A stretch of DNA of 9,885 bases, taken from an uncultured Rickettsiales bacterium. GTDB taxonomy: Bacteria > Pseudomonadota > Alphaproteobacteria > Rickettsiales > UBA998. Position numbers and translations under genes: made by a program. Shown here piece after piece: positions 1-6,664 of this stretch. The DNA is taken from the NCBI GenBank assembly GCA_937982385.1, contig CALJMC010000136.1:1-9885 (forward strand), given 5' to 3'. The notes below the pieces were generated by a model, which ran no database searches, had not been told where the DNA came from, and worked only from the letters and a program-made list of their open reading frames with translations. Within the stretch, counting starts at the first letter, position 1. Every line of letters starts with the position of its first letter.

Positions 1-28
1 ATAACTCCATAATTAAGGAAAAATTTCT

Positions 29-1057
29 ATGGAAGCTCTCTCATTCGCCGTTGCGTTTATTGTCGTATTATTCTGGAAAGGCATCAAAATTGTACCGCAG
101 CAATCCGCATGGATTGTTGAAAAATTCGGGAAGTTTGACCGCAAGCTAGAGCCTGGTCTCAATTTCCTCGTACCCTTCTTTGAAGTGGTGGCCTATCGCC
201 ATTCGCTCAAAGAGTTTGCCCATGACGTGCAAGAACAAACCGCCATCACGCGCGATAACGTAACGCTGATTATGGATGGAGTAATTTATATTCGCATCGT
301 TGATCCAGTGCAGGCATCTTATGGTGTAAGTGAACCCATCTATGCCGTCACACAGCTCGCACAAACTTCTATGCGTTCGGAAATTGGTAAGCTTGCCCTT
401 GATGAATCATTCGAAGAGCGTGAACGCTTAAATGCTAACATTGTAAATGCCATCAACGAAGCAGCACAAACATGGGGCGTACAGTGCATGCGCTATGAAA
501 TTAAGGACATCACCCCTCCAACAACTGTGCTCAAAGCAATGGAATTGCAAGTAGCGGCGGAACGTCAAAAGCGTGCGGAAATTCTAGAATCCGAGGGAAT
601 GCGCCAAGCAAAAATCAATGAATCTGAAGGTGAAAAGCAATATCAAGTCAATATTGCAGAAGCGCGAAAAATGGAATTAGAGCTGGTTGCTGCAGCGCGA
701 AAAACTGAAGTGGTATTGGCATCTGAAGCAGCGCTTACCGATCAAGTAAACCGCGCAAAGGGTGAGGCAGAAGCAATTCTTGCCGTCGCCGAATCAACCG
801 CTAAAGGAATTGAATTGGTCGCCTCAGCCCTTAAAAAAGAAGGCGGTTCAGAAGCTGTATCACTCAATATTGCGGAAAAATATGTCGATGCGTTTGGTAA
901 ACTTGCAAAAAGCAGCACTACTATTCTGTTACCAGCAGATGCAGGAAATGCGGGCGGCATGGTAGCGCAAGCACTCTCAGTGTTTGACTCTATTCGTGAG
1001 GGACGCTCAGACGCCGCATCGTCAAAAGTAAATCCTTGGAGTGAAAAAAGCGAATGA
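29..1057 (+). CDS. SPFH/band 7 paraslipin (stomatin-like protein, SLP-2 type)
   Basis: This is a 342-residue membrane-associated scaffold protein of the stomatin/prohibitin (SPFH) superfamily. Such proteins oligomerise on the membrane and organise microdomains or act with membrane proteases; they are not enzymes. Residues 1-18 form a hydrophobic N-terminal anchor, the SPFH domain spans about 20-180 (LDP-like turn EPGLNFLVPF, then AITRDNVTL near 72 and QLAQTSMRSEIGKLALDE), and about 180-265 is an Ala/Glu/Lys-rich coiled coil beginning AERQKRAEILESEG. The conserved C-terminal block (about 280-320: AEKYVDAFGKLAKSS, ILLP, MVAQAL) is the mark of the paraslipin/SLP-2 branch rather than of ordinary stomatin or HflK/C. 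ATG 29 follows an AAGGAA Shine-Dalgarno at 15-20, eight bases upstream. Its TGA overlaps the yejA start (ATGA), so it appears co-translated with a peptide importer. Family assignment is firm; the cellular role here is inferred only. Confidence 0.93.
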   Translation: MEALSFAVAFIVVLFWKGIKIVPQQSAWIVEKFGKFDRKLEPGLNFLVPFFEVVAYRHSLKEFAHDVQEQTAITRDNVTLIMDGVIYIRIVDPVQASYGVSEPIYAVTQLAQTSMRSEIGKLALDESFEERERLNANIVNAINEAAQTWGVQCMRYEIKDITPPTTVLKAMELQVAAERQKRAEILESEGMRQAKINESEGEKQYQVNIAEARKMELELVAAARKTEVVLASEAALTDQVNRAKGEAEAILAVAESTAKGIELVASALKKEGGSEAVSLNIAEKYVDAFGKLAKSSTTILLPADAGNAGGMVAQALSVFDSIREGRSDAASSKVNPWSEKSE

Positions 1058-2859
1058 GGTTCACGCTCTCTCGTTTAATATTATGTGTAGGTGTGTGCGT
1101 ATCCAATGCACTGCCCCACGCCTCCTCTGCGGCTAAAAGTCACGCATTGTCTGTCTTTGGCAACGTGAAATATGAGAAAGACTTCACGCATTTTGACTAT
1201 GTAAATCCTAACGCGCCTAAGGGTGGCACTACTAAACTCCATAGCTCTGGTGGGTTTGACAGCCTGAACCCATTCATCGTCAAAGGGTTGTCTGCACCAG
1301 GATTATCCATGATGTTTGAAAGCCTGATGGTCGGCGCGCTAGACGAACCACAAAGCTATTATGGGCTCATCGCTGATTCCGTCGATTTGGCAGATGACAA
1401 AGCAAGCATTAGCTTCACTCTCCATCCCAAAGCAGCGTGGCATGATGGCAGCCCTATCACGGTAGAAGATGTCATCTTCTCACTCAAGGTTCTCAAAGAA
1501 AAGGGCGACCCCTATTATCGACTGCAATATAAACCCATCACCACGGCTAAAAAAACGGGTAAACGACGTGTTACATTTACCTTCATTGATGGCTCAAACC
1601 GCGACCTGCCTTTCACTGTGGCGAGCATGCCTATTTTGTCCAAATCCTATTATGACACAGTAGATTTCGAAAAATCGACTCTCACCCCGCCCATGGCAAG
1701 CGGACCCTATACAATCGGTGATGTCGATGCTAATCGCACCATCAGCTACAAGCGCGCTGGAAATTATTGGGGGAACAATATCCCTACCCGCAAAGGGCAT
1801 TATAACTTCGACACCATCCGTTTTGACGTCTATCGCGATGAAACGGTGGGGCTGGAAGCCTTCAAAGCAGGGGAATATGACTTACGTGAGGAATATATCG
1901 CGCGCAACTGGGCAACCGCTTATGATATTCCTGCCGTGAAAGACGGACGCATTGTCAAAAATAATGTCCCCCACGCCATCCCGCGTGGTATGCAAGGCTT
2001 CGTCATTAACCTCCGCAAGAGCAAGTTCAAAGATGCGCGCGTTCGTGAGGCGATTGGCATGTCGATGGATTTTGCATGGATGAATCGTGCGCTTTTCTAT
2101 GGCGCGTATGAACGCAATGACAGCTTCTTTCAAAACACGCAATTCGCTGCCACAGGGCTGCCCTCTAAGGGCGAACTGGCACTTTTAGAACCATTCCGCG
2201 ACCAACTGCCCCCTGCTCTGTTCACATCCGAGTATCATCCCGCCCAAACCGATGGCAGCGGCAATAATCGTGATAATCTACTCCGCGCACAGACGTTATT
2301 GAATGAAGCAGGTTGGAAACTTGTCGATGGTAAACGCATTCACAAAGACACAGGCGAAGAACTCACCGTTGAATTTATGATGCGCCAACGCACCTTTGAG
2401 CGCGTGATTGCACCCATGCGTAAAGACCTCAAACGTCTAGGCATTAAATCAAATTTTCGACTCGTTGATGATTCACAATATCAAAAGCGCGTAGAGGCAA
2501 AAGATTTCGATATCATTTCGCAATGGTGGAATATCGGCGTCATTTATCCGGGCAATGAACAACGTCAATATTGGCATTCATCCCAAGCCAATGTGCCCGC
2601 CAGCAACAACCTCTCAGGCATTGAAAGCCCTGTCGTGGATATGTTGCTCGGTAAGCTTGATGCCGCCCAAACCGAAGAAGAATTGCGCCCCGCCGCTCGC
2701 GCGCTCGACCGCGTATTGCTATGGGAGCATGTCTTCATTCCCCATTGGCATATCAGCTCATTTCGCACGGCCTATTGGAACAAATTCGGCATCCCGAAAA
2801 CGCGTCCACTCTATGGGCTAGGCTTCGACACATGGTGGAGTAAGGAGGCGGAAAAATAA
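1054..2859 (+). CDS. yejA: Periplasmic peptide-binding protein YejA (SBP family 5)
   Basis: This is the 601-residue substrate-binding protein of the Yej ABC importer, of the DppA/OppA fold (solute-binding family 5); E. coli YejA is about 604 residues. It starts with a Sec signal peptide: basic MRFTLSR, a hydrophobic core to about residue 16, and a likely signal peptidase I site after Ala26 or Ala27 in HASSAAKS. Cys11 and Cys15 lack a lipobox, so I do not call it a lipoprotein. Typical family sequence follows: FTHFDYVNPNAPKGG near the mature N-terminus, FTLHPKAAWHDGSPITVEDV for the conserved family-5 segment, ASGPYTIGDV, and a C-terminal half with ARVREAIGMSMDF. The ATG overlaps the preceding TGA by four bases, and GGAG at 1038-1041 is a rather distant ribosome site, consistent with coupling. 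It would bind oligopeptide-like ligands (microcin C and antimicrobial peptides are known for the family; muropeptides for a relative). The ligand cannot be read from sequence. Confidence 0.92.
   Translation: MRFTLSRLILCVGVCVSNALPHASSAAKSHALSVFGNVKYEKDFTHFDYVNPNAPKGGTTKLHSSGGFDSLNPFIVKGLSAPGLSMMFESLMVGALDEPQSYYGLIADSVDLADDKASISFTLHPKAAWHDGSPITVEDVIFSLKVLKEKGDPYYRLQYKPITTAKKTGKRRVTFTFIDGSNRDLPFTVASMPILSKSYYDTVDFEKSTLTPPMASGPYTIGDVDANRTISYKRAGNYWGNNIPTRKGHYNFDTIRFDVYRDETVGLEAFKAGEYDLREEYIARNWATAYDIPAVKDGRIVKNNVPHAIPRGMQGFVINLRKSKFKDARVREAIGMSMDFAWMNRALFYGAYERNDSFFQNTQFAATGLPSKGELALLEPFRDQLPPALFTSEYHPAQTDGSGNNRDNLLRAQTLLNEAGWKLVDGKRIHKDTGEELTVEFMMRQRTFERVIAPMRKDLKRLGIKSNFRLVDDSQYQKRVEAKDFDIISQWWNIGVIYPGNEQRQYWHSSQANVPASNNLSGIESPVVDMLLGKLDAAQTEEELRPAARALDRVLLWEHVFIPHWHISSFRTAYWNKFGIPKTRPLYGLGFDTWWSKEAEK
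2841..2848 (+). promoter_or_regulatory. Strong Shine-Dalgarno for yejB inside the end of yejA
   Basis: TAAGGAGG is an eight-base match to the anti-Shine-Dalgarno core. It lies inside the last codons of yejA, ten bases before the yejB ATG at 2859. It supports that start and suggests YejB is translated by fresh initiation as well as by termination-reinitiation at TAATG. It is the best ribosome site in the operon. Confidence 0.8.
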
Positions 2860-3977
2860 TGCAAATTTATATCCTCAAACGTCTGCTGCTGATTATCCCG
2901 ACATTGCTCGGCATTATGTTGCTGAATTTTGCCATCGTGCAAACCGCCCCCGGCGGCCCAGTAGACCAGATGATTTTCAAACTCACCAACCCTGATGCAC
3001 AAAGCGCGACTTCACGTTTTTCTGGCGCAGGTGCATCCGACACTGGCTCAGGCGGACAAACCGCACTCGGCGCCAATAAATCCACCTCAGCTGAACAAAC
3101 GCGAGGCTCGCGCGGGTTAGACCCTGACCTCATCGAAGACATCAAAAAACTCTATGGTTTCGACAAACCTGCCCATGAACGTTTCTTACAAATGCTCGGG
3201 CAATATGCGCGATTCGACTTCGGTGAAAGCTTCTTCCGCAGCGAAAGCGTAGTCGATTTAGTCATCGATAAACTGCCCGTCTCCATATCACTAGGCTTAT
3301 GGACGACCCTCCTCGTCTATCTCATCTCCATCCCGCTCGGCATCAAAAAAGCCATGCAAGACGGACAACGTTTCGACGTTCTCACCAGTTGGTTTATCGT
3401 CCTCGGCTATGCTATTCCGAGCTTTTTATTCGCCATATTGCTCATCATTCTCTTCGCAGGCGGCACCTATATGGACATCTTCCCCTTGCGCGGACTCACC
3501 TCCGACAATTTCGACGAGTTAAGCACCTTAGGTAAAATCGGGGATTATTTCTGGCATATCGCCCTACCCGTCACCGCCATGGTCATTAGTGGCTTTGCTA
3601 GCCTTACCATGCTCACTAAAAACTCGTTCTTAGACGAAATCGGTAAACAATACGTCCTCACCGCCCGCGCAAAAGGGCTCACAGAACGCTCAGTACTGCT
3701 TAAACACGTCTTCCGCAATGCAATGCTCATCGTCATCGCAGGATTCCCCTCAGCCCTCATTAAAATCCTATTTACGAGCAGTTTACTCATCGAGGTCATC
3801 TTCTCACTCGACGGATTGGGCTTGCTCGGCTTCGAGGCCGCCATCACGCGCGACTATCCTGTCATCTTCGGCACGCTCTTCATCTTCACCATCATCGGGC
3901 TTTTCACCAGCCTCATCGGTGATATTCTCTATGTGATGATTGACCCGCGCATCGACTTCGAAAAGCGAGGTGTGTAA
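2859..3977 (+). CDS. yejB: ABC importer permease YejB
   Basis: This 372-residue inner-membrane permease is one half of the transmembrane channel of the Yej importer and pairs with YejE. It matches E. coli YejB (about 364 residues) along its length. TM1 is at about 8-30 and ends in the highly conserved IVQTAPGGPVDQ. A long periplasmic segment then leads to GLDPDLIEDIKKLYGFDKP, and five further hydrophobic segments begin at about 143, 180, 240, 285 and 335. The cytoplasmic EAA coupling loop, which docks on the ATPase, is at about 257-290 (QYVLTARAKGL, then HVFRNA). Residues 43-85 are a Ser/Gly/Ala/Thr-rich low-complexity linker in the position where E. coli YejB also has a Gly-rich stretch. The start is fixed by a TAATG junction with yejA and the strong upstream Shine-Dalgarno. 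Codons here end more often in C than in the tRNA-modification genes downstream. Confidence 0.95.
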   Translation: MQIYILKRLLLIIPTLLGIMLLNFAIVQTAPGGPVDQMIFKLTNPDAQSATSRFSGAGASDTGSGGQTALGANKSTSAEQTRGSRGLDPDLIEDIKKLYGFDKPAHERFLQMLGQYARFDFGESFFRSESVVDLVIDKLPVSISLGLWTTLLVYLISIPLGIKKAMQDGQRFDVLTSWFIVLGYAIPSFLFAILLIILFAGGTYMDIFPLRGLTSDNFDELSTLGKIGDYFWHIALPVTAMVISGFASLTMLTKNSFLDEIGKQYVLTARAKGLTERSVLLKHVFRNAMLIVIAGFPSALIKILFTSSLLIEVIFSLDGLGLLGFEAAITRDYPVIFGTLFIFTIIGLFTSLIGDILYVMIDPRIDFEKRGV

Positions 3978-5017
3978 TGCAACTCACCGCCATCAATCAA
4001 CGTCGTCTCAAAAATTTCAAGGCTAACCGCCGCGGTTATTGGTCATTCTGGATATTCATTGCGCTGTTTATGCTCACGCTTCCCGCTGAGTTTATCTCCA
4101 ATGAAAAGCCTGTGTTGATGTCCTATAAGGGCGAGCTTTATATGCCTATCATTCATAACCCGCCTGAAAATCACTTCATCAAAGGCGGCTTTGAAACCGA
4201 AGCAGACTATCGCGATGCCGTTTTCGCCAAAGAAATTAATGACAACGGCTGGATGGTCATGCCGCCCGTGCCCTTCCATCACAGCTCCATCAATTACAAT
4301 GTTGCCCGCAACCCCTCACCTCCCTCAGCCGAAAACTGGCTCGGTACCGATGACCAAGGGCGCGACGTGGTCGCCCGCCTCATCTATGGGTTCCGCATCT
4401 CCATTCTGTTCGCCCTCACCCTCACCATATGCAGCTCCATCATCGGCATTACCGCCGGAGGAATACAGGGTTATTTCGGAGGCAAAACGGATTTATTCTT
4501 CCAGCGTTTCATCGAAATCTGGTCAGGAATGCCGATCCTCTATCTCCTCATCATCCTCGCTTCCATCATCGAGCCGAGCTTCTTCTGGCTGCTGGGGCTC
4601 CTACTCCTCTTCTCATGGATGGATTTGGTCGGCGTCGTACGCGCAGAATTCCTCCGCGCCCGCAATTTTGACTATGTCCGCGCCGCGCGCTCCCTTGGTG
4701 TGCCAGAATTCACCATCATGCGCCGCCATGTACTGCCCAACGCGTTTGTCGCCGCCCTCACCTTTTTGCCTTTCATCTTGAACGGCTCCATCACCACACT
4801 CACCTCCCTAGATTTTCTAGGCTTCGGGCTCCCCCCTGGCAGCCCGTCATTGGGTGAATTACTCGCCCAAGGCAAATCAAACCCAACTGCGCCGTGGCTC
4901 GGAATCGCTGGCTTTGCAGTCCTTGCCATCCTCCTCAGCCTCCTCATCTTCATTGGCGAAGCAGTGCGTGACGCGCTCGACCCTCGCAAAATCTTCACCA
5001 CGGAGGGCGACACATGA
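3977..5017 (+). CDS. yejE: ABC importer permease YejE
   Basis: This 346-residue inner-membrane permease is the second half of the Yej channel (E. coli YejE is about 341). The N-terminus (INQRRLKNFKANRRGYWSFW) is the characteristic cytoplasmic basic stretch leading into TM1 at about 21-40. A long periplasmic domain follows, with the family landmarks NDNGWMVM and ENWLGTDDQGRDVVARLIYG. The remaining membrane segments begin at about residue 130. The EAA coupling loop is at about 233-256 (DYVRAARSLGV, then RRHVLPNA), followed by TLTSLDFLGFGLPPGSPSLGELL and a last TM ending IGEAVRDALDPR. The start overlaps the yejB stop by one base (TAATG), with GAGGTG at 3967-3972 as ribosome site. The TGA stop overlaps the yejF ATG by four bases. 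YejB and YejE are clearly non-identical permeases, as expected for a heterodimeric channel. The identification is firm. Confidence 0.95.
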   Translation: MQLTAINQRRLKNFKANRRGYWSFWIFIALFMLTLPAEFISNEKPVLMSYKGELYMPIIHNPPENHFIKGGFETEADYRDAVFAKEINDNGWMVMPPVPFHHSSINYNVARNPSPPSAENWLGTDDQGRDVVARLIYGFRISILFALTLTICSSIIGITAGGIQGYFGGKTDLFFQRFIEIWSGMPILYLLIILASIIEPSFFWLLGLLLLFSWMDLVGVVRAEFLRARNFDYVRAARSLGVPEFTIMRRHVLPNAFVAALTFLPFILNGSITTLTSLDFLGFGLPPGSPSLGELLAQGKSNPTAPWLGIAGFAVLAILLSLLIFIGEAVRDALDPRKIFTTEGDT

Positions 5018-6612
5018 CCTTACTAACCGTCGATAAGCTCTCTGTACGCTTCTCTGGCACACCTAATGGTGAATCTGTCGTCAAAGACGCGTCCTTTGCG
5101 ATTAAAAAAGGCGAAATATTCGCGCTTGTTGGAGAATCTGGCTCAGGAAAATCTGTCACTGCGCTGTCCATCATGCAGCTCCACCGCAAAGGTTCCGTGT
5201 CCTATCCCTCTGGCTCCATTCAGTTTGAATCCGAAGAATTAGTCAGTGCGGGCGAAATATTCATGCAAACCCTTCGCGGGAATGACATCAGCATGATATT
5301 TCAAGAGCCTATGTCAGCTCTCAACCCGCTGCACACAATAGAACGACAAATCAAAGAGATAATTACCTTACATAACCCTATGGACATCGTTCAATTAGAG
5401 GCACGTTATCAGGAACTCCTCGATTTAGTTGAACTCACGCACTTAAAAGAACGTACGAACCCCTACCCTCATCAACTCTCTGGCGGCGAACGTCAACGCG
5501 TGATGATCGCCATGGCGATGGCGAATAATCCGAAACTTCTCATCGCTGATGAACCCACCACCGCCCTTGATGTGCATGTCGAACAGCAAATCATCGATTT
5601 GTTGCTTAAACTTCGCGATGAAATAGGTATGGCTATCATGCTAATTACCCATGATTTAAACCTGGTACGACGTGTTGCGGACAAGGTCGCCATCATGCGC
5701 AACGGTGAGTTAGTCGAGCAGGGCAAAACCTCAATCATATTTGCCAAACCTAAGCACCCCTACACCCAAAAACTATTGGATTCCGAACCTAAGGGCTCAC
5801 CTCAAGCCATTGAAAAAAAATCTAAATCCCTCATTTTTTGTGAGAATTTACGCGTTGCTTTCTCACTAAAGAAAAATTTCTTCGGGAAAACTACTTCAGA
5901 GCATGTGGCTGTTAAAGGCAGTGCGCTTGACGTGAAACGCGGAGAAACATTGGGCATTGTCGGAGAATCTGGTTCAGGAAAAACAACGTTAGGACTTGCC
6001 CTTGCTCGCCTTATTCCTAGCACTGGTTCTATTTCTTTCAATGGTAGTACTATTGATAATGTCTCTGGGAAACCGCTGCTGCATTTACGCAAGAAAATCC
6101 AATTCGTTTTTCAAGACCCATTCGCGAGCCTCAATCCGCGCATGAATATTGGTGATATTATCGGTGAAGGACTGACAGTTCACTCGCCTGAACTTTCCCA
6201 CGACGAACGAAAAGAAGCCGTCATCACGATGTTAAACGAAGTTGGGCTTGATGCTGATCTATACGGACGTTATCCTCACGAGTTTAGTGGCGGGCAACGT
6301 CAACGTATCAATATTGCCCGCGCCATGATACTCAATCCCAAACTCGTCATTCTCGACGAACCCACCTCTGCACTAGATTTAAATCTACAGCTACAAATCA
6401 TTGCATTACTGCAATTTTTTCAGACAAAATTTGGTACATCTTACCTCTTTATCAGCCATGACCTGCGCGTCATTCGTGCGATGAGCCACCGCCTTATCGT
6501 GATTAAAAATGGCGAAATCATTGAGGCTGGCGCCTGTGAGGACGTCCTCACATCCCCCTCCCACGATTATACCAAACAATTAGTCGCAGCTGCATTCCCA
6601 GAAAAACCTTGA
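5014..6612 (+). CDS. yejF: ABC importer ATPase YejF (two fused nucleotide-binding domains)
   Basis: This 532-residue cytoplasmic ATPase powers the YejBE channel. It carries two complete ABC domains in one chain, as does E. coli YejF (about 529). Domain 1 has Walker A GESGSGKS at 40-47, signature LSGGERQR at 155-162, Walker B ending in Asp179-Glu180 and H-loop His213. Domain 2 has Walker A GESGSGKT at 317-324, Q-loop in FQDPFASLNPR, signature FSGGQRQR at 424-431, Walker B Asp448-Glu449 and His482. Both Walker B glutamates and both switch histidines are present, so both ATP sites should be catalytically competent. The linker between the domains (about 262-285) contains the typical HPYTQKLLDSEP of oligopeptide ATPases. 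The start is set by the ATGA overlap with yejE and by GGAGGG at 5002-5007. It is the last gene of the transporter operon; no hairpin-plus-T terminator follows. Confidence 0.95.
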   Translation: MTLLTVDKLSVRFSGTPNGESVVKDASFAIKKGEIFALVGESGSGKSVTALSIMQLHRKGSVSYPSGSIQFESEELVSAGEIFMQTLRGNDISMIFQEPMSALNPLHTIERQIKEIITLHNPMDIVQLEARYQELLDLVELTHLKERTNPYPHQLSGGERQRVMIAMAMANNPKLLIADEPTTALDVHVEQQIIDLLLKLRDEIGMAIMLITHDLNLVRRVADKVAIMRNGELVEQGKTSIIFAKPKHPYTQKLLDSEPKGSPQAIEKKSKSLIFCENLRVAFSLKKNFFGKTTSEHVAVKGSALDVKRGETLGIVGESGSGKTTLGLALARLIPSTGSISFNGSTIDNVSGKPLLHLRKKIQFVFQDPFASLNPRMNIGDIIGEGLTVHSPELSHDERKEAVITMLNEVGLDADLYGRYPHEFSGGQRQRINIARAMILNPKLVILDEPTSALDLNLQLQIIALLQFFQTKFGTSYLFISHDLRVIRAMSHRLIVIKNGEIIEAGACEDVLTSPSHDYTKQLVAAAFPEKP

Positions 6613-6664
6613 TTTATCATGCATTTTGTACGATGTAGCAACCTGCAACATTACAGGTGAAGCC
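6613..6664 (+). other. Short intergenic gap between yejF and mnmE, with a small inverted repeat
   Basis: This is the longest non-coding stretch in the window, only 52 bases, and it is AT-rich in its first half. It has no rho-independent terminator and no promoter I can support. A 5-bp inverted repeat, ACCTG (6641-6645) and CAGGT (6654-6658) around an 8-base loop, includes part of the mnmE ribosome site. Whether this stem forms is uncertain. With so short a gap, read-through from the yej operon into mnmE is plausible. Confidence 0.5.
6655..6660 (+). promoter_or_regulatory. Ribosome binding site choosing the mnmE start at 6665
   Basis: AGGTGA lies four bases before ATG 6665 and decides the start of mnmE. 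The reading frame can be extended upstream to a TTG at 6626, but the extra 13 residues have no counterpart in the family. MnmE proteins normally begin a few residues before the TIFAPAS block, as they do from 6665. Confidence 0.7.

Noticed and set aside
1..12. Possible tail of an upstream gene (Ile-Thr-Pro-stop)
   Set aside because: Three codons before a TAA are not evidence of a gene. An NfeD-type gene would be typical upstream of an SPFH gene, but nothing here shows it.
1064..1098. Lipoprotein signal in YejA (Cys11, Cys15)
   Set aside because: The residues before each cysteine do not form a lipobox (Leu or Val sits directly before Cys rather than Gly, Ala or Ser), while a good signal peptidase I site is present at about 26-27.
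4191..4781. A 196-residue open frame inside yejE
   Set aside because: It is Ser/Pro-rich low-complexity translation of the out-of-frame strand of a well-identified permease, with no ribosome site or recognisable domain.
4672..5013. A 113-residue minus-strand open frame opposite yejE
   Set aside because: It is an antisense shadow, rich in Arg, Ser and Pro, of a conserved coding region; no family resemblance.
6609..6634. Promoter-like TTGATT (6609-6614) and TACGAT (6629-6634) before mnmE
   Set aside because: The 14-base spacer is too short and each hexamer matches the consensus at only four of six positions.
6626..6664. Upstream TTG extension of mnmE (13 extra residues)
   Set aside because: It begins at a TTG with no ribosome site, and the added residues do not resemble MnmE N-termini; ATG 6665 has AGGTGA and gives the expected start.
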